The notes beneath the pieces were generated by a model. It was not told the origin of the DNA and did not search any database. It saw only the letters and a program-made list of their open reading frames with translations. The translations under genes and the position numbers were made by a program. Shown here piece by piece: positions 1-7,731 of a stretch of 53,015 nucleotides of DNA (position 1 is its first letter; each line of letters starts with the position of its first letter). The stretch comes from an uncultured Lachnospiraceae bacterium. GTDB lineage: Bacteria > Bacillota > Clostridia > Lachnospirales > Lachnospiraceae. Where the stretch lies: the NCBI GenBank assembly GCA_946534145.1, contig CAMNCH010000005.1:1-53015 (forward strand). The letters run 5' to 3'.

Positions 1-843
1 AAAGGTTTCTTTGGACTCTGTGGGCTTTAAGAAATCGTCAAAGAATACCTCGCCGCCTACCGCAAGTTCCAGCCATTCGCCAACGCCCTCTTCTTTGCCC
101 GTTGCATATTCAACGGAAAAAGAAACTGTCTTGTCAGCCTCTTCATTAACTTCAAAAACGAGCTCACTGCTGCGAACTTCGCGAGGAGATGCCACAGGGC
201 CGGTTCCGTCAAAGGTTCCGAGACCGGTCACGTGGTCACCTTCAACTTTCGCAACTTCACCGGTAATAACACCGTCCTTAACAGCGCTTAAAACCTTGCC
301 GTCCACCCTCACAGCCTTAACATTCGGCGCAAAAGTATATCTGGCATTCTCGGGATTGGAGAAAGTTGCATTGTCCCAAAGGTAGTAGCAATTGTCCACC
401 TTCATGAAGTCTACTTTCCAGTTAATGTAGCTCTCGGCATCCACATCCTCGTAGCCGCAGGTGCCCACCTGAAGGCCGCTGCAGAGTCTGTCGCCGATGT
501 CATTGTACATACCGTATTTAAGTCCGTGGGAATGAACGTATTCGGACATTGCATCAAATCCGCTTTTAAACTTCACTTCATTGGCCACAAGTCTTCCGTT
601 TACGCGCTCGGGCTGATAACAGCCGTCGTCGAGCACCACAAACTCATAGCCGAGCTTATCAAGCCCAAGCTCCACCATTTTATCTACCATGGCCTTTGTA
701 AGGTCCTCATTGTTGTTGCTGCCGAAAGCATTCCAGCTGTTCCATCCCATGGGGGGCAGGTGATTTTTCTTTTTATTAAGTAAAATTTCTCCGTTGTCAA
801 AAGAATCAAAACGTCCTTCTTTGCCGATTCTGTCGGGTGTCAT
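1..843 (-). CDS. GH27 alpha-galactosidase, N-terminal part (runs off the window)
   Basis: Glycoside hydrolase family 27 removes terminal alpha-galactosyl residues from plant galactosides such as galactomannan side chains. The open frame reads leftwards from ATG at 843 to base 1 without a stop (281 codons), so the C-terminus is missing. The hallmark PPMGWNSWNAF lies at about residues 30-40, and the nucleophile region MKVDNCYY at about 144-151, with Asp as the expected nucleophile. From about residue 165 the sequence is beta-rich (VKAVRVDGKV, ELVFEVNEE) and does not look like the next barrel strands, so a beta-sandwich module appears inserted in the barrel. No signal peptide is visible, suggesting a cytoplasmic enzyme. 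The start has a GGAGAG ribosome binding site. A LacI-type operator lies upstream. Confidence 0.88.
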   Translation of the reverse strand, partial: MTPDRIGKEGRFDSFDNGEILLNKKKNHLPPMGWNSWNAFGSNNNEDLTKAMVDKMVELGLDKLGYEFVVLDDGCYQPERVNGRLVANEVKFKSGFDAMSEYVHSHGLKYGMYNDIGDRLCSGLQVGTCGYEDVDAESYINWKVDFMKVDNCYYLWDNATFSNPENARYTFAPNVKAVRVDGKVLSAVKDGVITGEVAKVEGDHVTGLGTFDGTGPVASPREVRSSELVFEVNEEADKTVSFSVEYATGKEEGVGEWLELAVGGEVFFDDFLKPTESKETF

Positions 844-906
844 ATGGTTCTCTCCTTAAAAACTCGTAAGCCCGTGAGGGCTCCTCTTTTCTACGGATAT
901 CATACT

Positions 907-920
907 GTAAAACGTTTTAC
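907..920. promoter_or_regulatory. Perfect 14-bp palindrome, LacI-family-type operator
   Basis: GTAAAACGTTTTAC is a perfect inverted repeat with a central CG, the usual form of LacI/GalR-family operators. It lies 64 bases upstream of the GH27 start and about 85 upstream of the divergent lysozyme start. Control of the galactosidase by a local sugar repressor is inferred; the repressor is not in the window. Confidence 0.6.
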
Positions 921-987
921 TTGTCTACATATAAACTTGCAAAAAAACGACTTTTTTACATCTCCTCTGTCCCATGTACTTCATTTA

Positions 988-996
988 TGCTATAAT
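988..996 (+). promoter_or_regulatory. Extended -10 promoter element for the GH25 lipoprotein
   Basis: TGCTATAAT is a full extended -10 (TGN-TATAAT). Its last base is only nine bases before the ATG at 1006, and no good -35 is seen 17 bases upstream. Transcription would start within a few bases of the start codon, implying a leaderless or nearly leaderless message. Confidence 0.55.
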
Positions 997-1005
997 CACG
1001 TGGTT

Positions 1006-2046
1006 ATGAGAAAAAGAATATTACCCATTTTAATTACATCCCTGACTATAATGTCAGGCTGCTCACTTATTACCGTTGAGGACATTTCCGGAGGTTCACC
1101 GATATCCGAAAGCGTGGTATCCGTTTCGGAAAACATTGAAGTCCCTGAGGCTTCGGCCCGGGAAGAATATGTGCAGGAAGAACCTATGCAGGATGTTTCC
1201 GCTTCCGAGCCTTCAGCCGACCCTGATGTGTCTGCCAATTCCGGGCCCGAGACAGCACCTGAGCCCGAGCTTCCCGATACTCTCACATTCGTGGATGTTT
1301 ACGGCGAGTCCTACACGGTAGATTTTCAAAAGGATTGGGCGCTTCACCCTTATGACACTTCCTGCTTTGTCCGCGAGGGCGATGCCATGTACTACAAGGG
1401 CGATGCTGCATTTACTTCACGCTACGGCATAGATGTAAGCCACCATCAGAAAGGCTCGATTAACTGGCAGAAAGTCGCCGACTCCGGTGTTGAATTCGTC
1501 ATAGTCCGCGTAGGCTACAGAGGCTACGGCCTTAACTCCGGTTGGATAAAAGAAGACGAGTATGCCGCTTCAAATATTAAGAAAGCTCAGTCAGTCGGAC
1601 TTGATACCGGCGCATATTTCTTTTCCCAGGCCATAACCGAGGAAGAAGCATTGGAAGAGGCGGAATTTGTCCTCGATTTCTTCGAAAGAAACAACATAAC
1701 CCCGGAAGACATGAAGCTTCCCGTTGTCTTCGATCCCGAAAGCATCAGAAAAGACGATGCCCGCACCGACGGAATCTCCGGCGAGCAGTTCACCAAAAAC
1801 ACCCGTGTATTCTGCGACGCCATCCGTGAAGCAGGCTTTCAGCCCATGATATACTCCAATATGCTCTGGGAAGCTTATATGCTAGATTTAAATGAACTTT
1901 CCGACATTCCCGTGTGGTATGCCGACTATGAGACGGTTCCCCAGACCCCTTACGATTTCATTATGTGGCAGTACTCCGAGAGCATTCACGTTCCCGGTAT
2001 TCCCGGCAATATGGATGGCAACATTCTTTTGATACCCGCCGAATAA
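1006..2046 (+). CDS. GH25 lysozyme-like lipoprotein
   Basis: GH25 muramidases cleave the MurNAc-GlcNAc bond of peptidoglycan. The frame is open from 844, but the ATG at 1006 begins a clear lipoprotein signal peptide (positive start, hydrophobic core, lipid-anchored Cys at residue 19 in MSGC). A low-complexity acidic Ser/Pro/Glu linker of about 75 residues follows, then the GH25 domain beginning YGIDVSHHQ. VVFDPES carries the Asp and Glu expected in the active site, and the domain ends with the typical MWQYS segment. The protein should be tethered to the outer face of the membrane and reach into the wall. No ribosome binding site precedes 1006; the extended -10 is there instead. It diverges from the GH27 gene and ends at a shared terminator. 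Confidence 0.88.
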   Translation: MRKRILPILITSLTIMSGCSLITVEDISGGSPISESVVSVSENIEVPEASAREEYVQEEPMQDVSASEPSADPDVSANSGPETAPEPELPDTLTFVDVYGESYTVDFQKDWALHPYDTSCFVREGDAMYYKGDAAFTSRYGIDVSHHQKGSINWQKVADSGVEFVIVRVGYRGYGLNSGWIKEDEYAASNIKKAQSVGLDTGAYFFSQAITEEEALEEAEFVLDFFERNNITPEDMKLPVVFDPESIRKDDARTDGISGEQFTKNTRVFCDAIREAGFQPMIYSNMLWEAYMLDLNELSDIPVWYADYETVPQTPYDFIMWQYSESIHVPGIPGNMDGNILLIPAE

Positions 2047-2048
2047 TT

Positions 2049-2092
2049 AAAAGCGTCCTCGTACATCCCTGTACGAAGACGCTTTCTTTTTA
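2049..2092. terminator. Bidirectional rho-independent terminator
   Basis: The inverted repeat AAAGCGTC...GACGCTTT, extended by GTACA/TGTAC, is followed by a T-run on the plus strand, and a shorter run is available on the minus strand. It separates the convergent GH25 and cysteine-hydrolase genes. Confidence 0.8.
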
Positions 2093-3151
2093 GTTCTTAT
2101 TGTTCTTTAAAACGTTGCACTCCAGCACGTACTCCTCTCCCGTTATGGGATGGACTTTAATCTCCTTGTGTGAAAACTCAAAGCCCATAGAGCGCTGAAG
2201 ATTGTGGGACACTTCATTCTGAATCCAGTTGCTTGCGCGGAATTCATGTGCATCGCAGTTGTCAAAGGCCTCACGGACGAACGCCTTCAGAACCTGCTTG
2301 CCGTAGCCCTTTCCCACATAATCGGGGCCGATGGCTATGCCGGTCTCATGAAATATGCCCGGTTCTTCTTCCCTCATGCCCGCGAAGCCGATCGCCTTAC
2401 CGGAAGATTTCTCTTCGATAAAGAAAGCGTACTTTTGATTCCTCTGAAAATCAATCGACCTGGCAGTACGGTCTTTGGCTTCCTCTTCGGACTTCGTAAC
2501 CGCCCAGCGCATGTAACGGGCGCTTTCGGGATGCTTCCAAAGATTCTCGTACATGTCCTTCCGGTCCTCGGGGCGGGCCTTTCTGAGCAGAAGGTCCTCG
2601 GTTTCGATGGAAAAGTTCAGGTAGTCTTCTTTTAACATTTCTGTTGCTTCTTCCATATCGACGCAGGTTGCAAAGCGGTCCGGCCACAATTCTTCGTTGT
2701 AGTAGTTGTAGCAGGTTTCTGCACTCATGTAGTCATTGTCGAAAGTGGAATTGGCATACTCGGGAACTATCATTTCAAATCCGTTGTCAAAGCCGGTTCT
2801 GATAGTCGAGTCGATGCAGTAGTTGGTCTGAAGACCCACCACCATAATCCTTCTTTCGCCTTGAGCCTTAAGCACTTCCATCAGGCCCGTTGACGGGTGA
2901 AGGGCGCTGTTGACGGTCTTGATAAAAACAGGTTCCCCTTCCTGAGGCGCCAGTTCGTCAAAGATTTCAAAATCCTCGTCGCCCACGCTGAAGCCGCTGT
3001 CCGGGCCGTCGTCATGCTGAACGTAGATAACCTTCTTGTGATGTTCACGAGCGGTTTCAAGCAATGTTTTTATATTGTTTTTTACTTTTTCAAATTCAAA
3101 AAGTTCATCGTCCATAATGCCTTTTTGAATATCAATTACCAATAATACCAT
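2090..3151 (-). CDS. Cysteine hydrolase (isochorismatase-like) fused to a GNAT acetyltransferase
   Basis: The 353-residue product joins two enzymes. Residues about 1-175 are an isochorismatase/nicotinamidase-like cysteine hydrolase: Asp in LLVIDIQKG, Lys in VFIKTVNSAL and Cys in GLQTNYCIDST form the expected triad. Residues about 185-353 are a GNAT N-acyltransferase of the RimJ/RimL type, with the acetyl-CoA loop VGKGYGKQVL and an Asn-rich helix (ASNWIQNEVSHNL). Substrates cannot be read from sequence. The frame is open to 3271, but the ATG at 3151 has an AGGAG nine bases upstream, and the ATG at 3157 is only three bases from it. The gene stands alone, behind a highly structured leader region at 3200-3332. 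Confidence 0.8.
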   Translation of the reverse strand: MVLLVIDIQKGIMDDELFEFEKVKNNIKTLLETAREHHKKVIYVQHDDGPDSGFSVGDEDFEIFDELAPQEGEPVFIKTVNSALHPSTGLMEVLKAQGERRIMVVGLQTNYCIDSTIRTGFDNGFEMIVPEYANSTFDNDYMSAETCYNYYNEELWPDRFATCVDMEEATEMLKEDYLNFSIETEDLLLRKARPEDRKDMYENLWKHPESARYMRWAVTKSEEEAKDRTARSIDFQRNQKYAFFIEEKSSGKAIGFAGMREEEPGIFHETGIAIGPDYVGKGYGKQVLKAFVREAFDNCDAHEFRASNWIQNEVSHNLQRSMGFEFSHKEIKVHPITGEEYVLECNVLKNNKN

Positions 3152-3199
3152 ATGCATTATCTCCTCTTGTTTATATTTTAAGCCTCCTTCACACCAAAG

Positions 3200-3332
3200 A
3201 AATACGGCCGCATCAGGAACTGCCGTTGCCCCCGCAACTGTCGCAGCAAATATGATTTTGGTATTTGACACTTTTTCCGTATTTACAGCCGAATCGGGCT
3301 GTTTGCAATATAGTATCCAAACTCTTTCGAGT
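3200..3332 (-). ncRNA. Candidate structured leader RNA of unknown class
   Basis: Between the cysteine-hydrolase start and the upstream terminator lie nested and adjacent inverted repeats: AAATACGG/CCGTATTT (3277-3284 with 3200-3207) encloses CAAATA/TATTTG (3247-3267) and a two-part stem CTGC plus GTTGC/GCAAC plus GCAG (3220-3246). On the 5' side are ACAGCC/GGCTGT (3285-3302) and ACTC-GAAA-GAGT (3321-3332). In the minus sense the last has a GNRA tetraloop, which favours transcription towards the hydrolase gene. A TACTAT that could be a -10 lies between the two outer hairpins. I do not recognise the family. It could be a regulatory leader or an independent RNA. Confidence 0.4.
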
Positions 3333-3367
3333 AATATTTCCGCGTAGTCCTTTTTATGTATTATAAA

Positions 3368-3406
3368 GAAACCCGCAAATGCTTACAAGACGGCATTCAC
3401 GGGTTT
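3368..3406 (-). terminator. Rho-independent terminator of the HTH-TPR gene
   Basis: AAACCCG...CGGGTTT with an extended stem through AATGC/GCATT, followed in the minus sense by a short T-rich tract. It lies 20 bases past the HTH-TPR stop codon. Confidence 0.7.
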
Positions 3407-3426
3407 TCGATTCATTATATTATTTT

Positions 3427-4446
3427 CTACCGGAGTTCGCGGATTTTCTCCTGAAGCCTTTCCACCTCGGCTCCGTATTTTACTCCCCAGTCGCTTTTGA
3501 GAAGTTCTATCTGCTTTTTATAGTACTCTGCGGCTTTCTTTTTGTCTCCCATGCGAATGCAACAAAGTGCCATGGATTCAAAGGGATCCGTGTATCTGGG
3601 CTCGGGCATGCAGTCAAAGGTCTTCTGCCAGTACTTTAAAGCCTCCTCATATCTTTCGTGTAAAGAATATGTATTGGCTACGGAATAAAGAACGCGCCAG
3701 TCTTCTTTACTGCTTTCCGCAAGAGCCTCATAGTCCCTGCGGGCTGCCTCAAAACCTTCCTCATGTTCTTTGATGAATATTGCGTAAAAACCGTTCAGAG
3801 GGTCTTTATTGTTCTTTTCCGACTCGCGTAATACTTCTTTGGCTTCGGCAAGTCTTCCGTCGTCTATGAGATTGTCAAGCAAGTGGAAATAAAGGCGCTT
3901 GTTCTCCGGGGCGGTCCTGAGGGTGTACCTTATTTCCTCAATCAGTTCATGATGATTGGATGCTACCCAGTCAAAGAGTTTGCCGCCGTTTGCAAAGCAG
4001 AAATTGTTGATGTCGCCTTTATCGTTGGGCTTAAGCTCCATAGCTTTTTTTGCGTAGCGCGCCGCTTTCTTTTTAAGGCAAGCCGCCTGATAGCGGTAGA
4101 GGTCGGCAAGCAGGGATACTGCCTCATGATTAGACGGGTCTGCTTCAGCCTCGTTTAGTAAAAAGGACTCTTCGCTTTCAAATTCTGCGTTTGTAAGAAT
4201 CTTTTCGTATTCGATTTTGGCGGCGATGCTTTCATATCGCTTTTCCGTAGAGTACTCAAACAAATCATCAATCTGTACTCCAAACAAAGCTGCTATGTCG
4301 GGAAGCATGGTCATCTCGGGAAGGGAGCTGTCGGTTTCCCATTTGCTGACCGCCTGGCTGGTAACACTCAGTTTGTCGGCTAAATTTTGCTGGGACAATC
4401 CCTTTGCACGTCTTAATTCTTTTATTTTCTGTCCGATGGTTTTCAT
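3427..4446 (-). CDS. XRE-family HTH regulator with C-terminal TPR-like repeats
   Basis: A cytoplasmic DNA-binding protein of 339 residues. Residues about 5-60 form an XRE/Cro-type helix-turn-helix (QKIKELRRAKGLSQQNLADKL, SQAVSKWE). The rest is helical with repeated TPR-like pairs (EEALKYWQKTFD, KKKAAEYYKKQIELL). This layout is common in Clostridia for regulators that respond to peptides or partner proteins, but the ligand here is unknown. The frame is open to 4641; the ATG at 4446 is chosen because GGAGG precedes it by seven bases and the HTH begins at once. A partly palindromic stretch around 4460-4490 (TGTACTTACATGATCATG in the minus sense) could be an autoregulatory operator. Confidence 0.82.
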   Translation of the reverse strand: MKTIGQKIKELRRAKGLSQQNLADKLSVTSQAVSKWETDSSLPEMTMLPDIAALFGVQIDDLFEYSTEKRYESIAAKIEYEKILTNAEFESEESFLLNEAEADPSNHEAVSLLADLYRYQAACLKKKAARYAKKAMELKPNDKGDINNFCFANGGKLFDWVASNHHELIEEIRYTLRTAPENKRLYFHLLDNLIDDGRLAEAKEVLRESEKNNKDPLNGFYAIFIKEHEEGFEAARRDYEALAESSKEDWRVLYSVANTYSLHERYEEALKYWQKTFDCMPEPRYTDPFESMALCCIRMGDKKKAAEYYKKQIELLKSDWGVKYGAEVERLQEKIRELR

Positions 4447-4566
4447 ATATCCACCTCCTATGTATTTATCATGATCATGTAAGTACAGTATATGATGCAA
4501 AATAACAACTGACAATTTCAAATTGGTTGTGTTTTTGAAACTATTGGTTGTTTTAACTGCAAATGG

Positions 4567-4610
4567 TAAAAAAATCCCGCAAGCACAGAAAAATCTGCAT
4601 TTGCGGGATT
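4567..4610 (-). terminator. Rho-independent terminator ending the purine transport-guaA unit
   Basis: AATCCCGCAA pairs with TTGCGGGATT, followed by TTTTTTT in the minus sense, 24 bases after the guaA stop. It also lies within the region upstream of the HTH-TPR gene. Confidence 0.85.
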
Positions 4611-4633
4611 GATTCACTGTTCGGACACGAAGC

Positions 4634-5611
4634 TTATTCAAATTCGATGGTAGCGACGGGCTTCGGGCTCAAATCGTAAAGAACACGGTTAACGCCTTTA
4701 ACTTCGGTAGTGATGCGCTTAACGATGTGGTTGAGGAGTGAGTAGGGAATCTCCTCAATAGTAGCTGAAGTGGCATCAACAGAGTTAACGGCACGAATGA
4801 TTACCATCCAGTCGTCGGTACGCTTACCATCCTTGATACCTGTGGAGGTAAAAGGAGGAACAACGGTGAAGTACTGCCATACCTTGCCTTCAAGACCATT
4901 CTTGGCAAACTCTTCGCGAAGAATAGCATCGGACTCTCTTACTGCTTCAAGACGGTCACGGGTAATGGCGCCTACGCAACGAACTCCGAGGCCGGGGCCG
5001 GGGAAGGGCTGACGATAAACCATGTTGTCGGGAAGGCCGAGAACCTTACCTACTACGCGAACCTCGTCTTTGTATAAGAATTTAACGGGTTCAACAAGTT
5101 CAAAATTGAGTTCCTCGGGAAGACCGCCTACGTTGTGGTGAGCCTTAACACCGTCTGACTCAAGAATGTCGGGATAGATGGTACCCTGAGCGAGGAATTC
5201 AATGCCCTCGAGTTTGGCTGCTTCTTCAGCAAAAACGTTAATGAATTCTGCACCAATAATCTTACGCTTCTTTTCGGGGTCGGACACGCCTGCAAGCTTG
5301 TCAAGGAAACGGTCAACCGCATCCACATAGATAAGGTTGGCATCCATCTGGTTCTTAAATACCTCGATAACCTGCTCGGGCTCGCCCTTTCTTAAAAGGC
5401 CGTGATTAACGTGCACGCAGACAAGCTGCTTGCCGATTGCTTTGATTAAAAGTGCGGCTACTACGGAAGAGTCAACACCTCCCGACAATGCCAAAAGAAC
5501 TTTTTTGTCCCCAACCTGGGCTCTGATTTCCTTAACCTGCTCATCAATAAACCTGGTGGCAAGGGTTTCGTTCACTATTCTTTCAAGTGACTCCGGACGC
5601 TTCTCGCTCAT
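4634..5611 (-). CDS. guaA: GMP synthase, ATP-pyrophosphatase subunit without the glutaminase domain
   Basis: It converts XMP to GMP with ATP and ammonia. The 325-residue protein has only the synthetase half: the PP-loop SGGVDSS at about residues 44-50, the motif VNHGLLRKGEPEQV, and a complete C-terminal dimerisation domain ending SPKPVATIEFE. Ordinary bacterial GuaA is about 510-530 residues, with an N-terminal class I glutamine amidotransferase of about 190 residues; here nothing precedes the PP-loop except a short helix, and the permease gene ends only 21 bases upstream. The ammonia must come from a separate glutaminase or be free. A good GGAGG precedes the ATG. It is the last gene of the riboswitch-controlled transport unit. 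Confidence 0.92.
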   Translation of the reverse strand: MSEKRPESLERIVNETLATRFIDEQVKEIRAQVGDKKVLLALSGGVDSSVVAALLIKAIGKQLVCVHVNHGLLRKGEPEQVIEVFKNQMDANLIYVDAVDRFLDKLAGVSDPEKKRKIIGAEFINVFAEEAAKLEGIEFLAQGTIYPDILESDGVKAHHNVGGLPEELNFELVEPVKFLYKDEVRVVGKVLGLPDNMVYRQPFPGPGLGVRCVGAITRDRLEAVRESDAILREEFAKNGLEGKVWQYFTVVPPFTSTGIKDGKRTDDWMVIIRAVNSVDATSATIEEIPYSLLNHIVKRITTEVKGVNRVLYDLSPKPVATIEFE

Positions 5612-5632
5612 ACAATGTACCTCCTGTGTATT

Positions 5633-6628
5633 TTATCTTTCTTCTCTGAAATAAGACAATCCCAAGGATGCCGGGGGCTGGTTCTCACGTTTGTTGCGCA
5701 TGCTGGTGATAACAAGCACCACGAGGGTAACTATGTAGGGAATCATCTTATAAATTTCTTTGTACTCCATATGGTCCATGCCGGTGGGAATGTAGAGATA
5801 AAGAATATACAAACCACCGAACAGAATGGATGCAAAAATGCTCATGTCTGGACGCCAGATGGTGAAAATAACAAGAGCGATGGCAAGCCAGCCTCTGTCA
5901 CCGAAAGCGTCGTTACTCCATACGCCGCATGCATAGTCCATAACGTAGTAAAGGCCGCCGAGACCCGCAATCATACAGCCAGCACAGGTAGCAACGTATT
6001 TGTATCTCGTAACGTTAATGCCCGCCGCATCGGCTGTGGTAGGACTCTCACCCACTGCACGAAGATGAAGACCCACACGCGTACGCTTAATAATCAAGGC
6101 TGATGCTATTGCAATGATGATAGCAGCATAAGCCAAAAATCCGTATGACAGGAAAATCTTGCCAAACCATCCCGCATCGGTACCCACAAAGGATTTGCTG
6201 AAATATGTGCTGGTCTTGGAAAGTGCGATGGAAGGCACATCAAGACCGGAAATCTTAATAAGTGAACCGCCGAAGAAATTGCCGAAGCCCACACCGAAAG
6301 TGGTCATGGCAAGACCGGTAACGTTTTGATTGGCCCTTAAAGTAACCGTTAAGAAGCTGTACAAAAGCCCCATCAAAAATGAGCCGAGGAGTGAGCAAAG
6401 AAGGGGAATCGCTATCATCAGGAATCCGTTCTCCGTCCCTCCGTTTTTAATCGACTGTTCGTAAAAGAAAGAACCGATAACACCGCTTATGGCACCCACA
6501 TACATTACGCCGGGGATACCGAGGTTAAGGTTACCGGACTTCTGGGTAATAATCTCGCCGGTACTTCCGTATAAAAGAGGAATGCCCTGTCCCACAGCTC
6601 GGGGAATAAATGCAACAAGATCTATCAT
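5633..6628 (-). CDS. ABC transporter permease, BMP/NupQ type
   Basis: One of two membrane subunits of a BMP-family importer, which in characterised members takes up nucleosides. The 331-residue product is strongly hydrophobic, with about eight to ten membrane segments and the family opening motif near residues 20-45 (YGSTGEIITQKSGNLNLGIPG). Its ATG overlaps the stop of the other permease by four bases (ATGA), indicating translational coupling. The position between transporter genes and guaA, downstream of a guanine riboswitch, points to a purine nucleoside or nucleobase as substrate; that is an inference. Confidence 0.88.
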   Translation of the reverse strand: MIDLVAFIPRAVGQGIPLLYGSTGEIITQKSGNLNLGIPGVMYVGAISGVIGSFFYEQSIKNGGTENGFLMIAIPLLCSLLGSFLMGLLYSFLTVTLRANQNVTGLAMTTFGVGFGNFFGGSLIKISGLDVPSIALSKTSTYFSKSFVGTDAGWFGKIFLSYGFLAYAAIIIAIASALIIKRTRVGLHLRAVGESPTTADAAGINVTRYKYVATCAGCMIAGLGGLYYVMDYACGVWSNDAFGDRGWLAIALVIFTIWRPDMSIFASILFGGLYILYLYIPTGMDHMEYKEIYKMIPYIVTLVVLVITSMRNKRENQPPASLGLSYFREER

Positions 6629-7731
6629 TTTGATTCCTCCTTTTTACTCTTTCTGAAGTTAATCTTATAGTAGATAAAGAACTCGCATCCTATGATAAAG
6701 AAAAGAATGATGCCGGTTAAGATATCGGAGAAAGAATGATTGAGTCCGAATCTTGTAGAAATCTCGCCGGCGCCTCTTCCGAGGAATACTATAAGGAAAC
6801 TGGTAAATATCATGGTGATGGGATTGAACTTCGCAAGCCATGAAACCATAACTGCGGTAAATCCCTGTCCGCCTGCAATGGTAGTGGTAATAGTGTGGTT
6901 AATGCCGCCTACCAGAAGAAGGCCCGCAAGTCCGCACAATCCGCCCGACAAAAGCATGGTGCGGATAATAACCTTCTTAACCTTCATGCCGACGTATCTT
7001 GCGGTATTCTCACTCTCGCCCACAACTGCAATTTCATAGCCGTGTTTGCTGTAGTTAAGGTAAATGTACATGCCTGCGGTAACGATAACTGCCACAATAA
7101 TGCTTAACAGATATTTATTGCCTATCTGTGGAAGCCATCCGAGGGATGTACTCTGGTTGATGATACCGATCTTACCCGATCCCTTGGGAACCTCCCACCT
7201 TACCGTGTAGAAAGCCACAAGCTGGGTAGCGATGTAGTTCATCATAAGGGTGGCAAGGGTTTCGTTGGTGTTCCATTTTGCCTTAAAAAAAGCGGGCACC
7301 AGACCCCAGATTGCTCCGGCCGCGATGGAAGAAACTATCATGCAGACAATAATGCCCGCATTGCTCATCTTGTCAGCCAGAAGAATCATGCAGGCCGCCG
7401 ATGCAAGACCGCCTATAAGCACCTGTCCCTCACCGCCGATGTTCCAAAATTTCATCTTGAAAGCCGGTGTAAGTGCAAGCGATATTATCAAAAGAATGGA
7501 CAAATCCTGAAAGGTAACCCAGGTCTTTCTGGCGGAACCGAAGGCACCTTTAAAAATCGTAGCGTATATCGAAAGGGGATTGTCCTTGGTAAGGACCGTG
7601 GTAACAAGAGCACATACCAAAAGCGCCGCCACAATGGCGATTACACGAATACCCCATGCTTTGCCCACCGGGATTGCGTCACGCTTGACTATATGAAAGA
7701 GGGGCTCTTTGACTTTTTCATTGTTATTCAC
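6625..7731 (-). CDS. ABC transporter permease, BMP/NupP type
   Basis: The second membrane subunit of the BMP-type purine importer, about 368 residues, with an N-terminal cytoplasmic stretch followed by multiple membrane segments and the conserved NIGGEGQVLIGGLAS region. The frame starts at a GTG at 7743, but the AGGAGG abuts that codon; the GTG at 7731 has AGGAGGTGG eight bases upstream and is preferred. With that start the gene overlaps the end of the ATPase gene by eight bases. It is translationally coupled to the next permease. Confidence 0.85.
   Translation of the reverse strand: MNNNEKVKEPLFHIVKRDAIPVGKAWGIRVIAIVAALLVCALVTTVLTKDNPLSIYATIFKGAFGSARKTWVTFQDLSILLIISLALTPAFKMKFWNIGGEGQVLIGGLASAACMILLADKMSNAGIIVCMIVSSIAAGAIWGLVPAFFKAKWNTNETLATLMMNYIATQLVAFYTVRWEVPKGSGKIGIINQSTSLGWLPQIGNKYLLSIIVAVIVTAGMYIYLNYSKHGYEIAVVGESENTARYVGMKVKKVIIRTMLLSGGLCGLAGLLLVGGINHTITTTIAGGQGFTAVMVSWLAKFNPITMIFTSFLIVFLGRGAGEISTRFGLNHSFSDILTGIILFFIIGCEFFIYYKINFRKSKKEESK

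Noticed and set aside
3152..3271. Upstream extension of the hydrolase-acetyltransferase frame to 3271
   Set aside because: It would translate through the structured element and has no ribosome binding site; the ATG at 3151 has AGGAG at a good distance.
3190..3290. Plus-strand cobalamin riboswitch, suggested by CCCCCGCAACTGT
   Set aside because: The other conserved parts (GGGAA, GGTG...AATCC, GCCACTG and the final GGGAAGG) are missing, and no plus-strand gene follows.
5450..5480. Frameshift or missing first half of guaA
   Set aside because: The permease gene ends 21 bases upstream of a well-placed GGAGG and ATG, and no glutaminase motifs occur in any frame nearby; the short form seems genuine.
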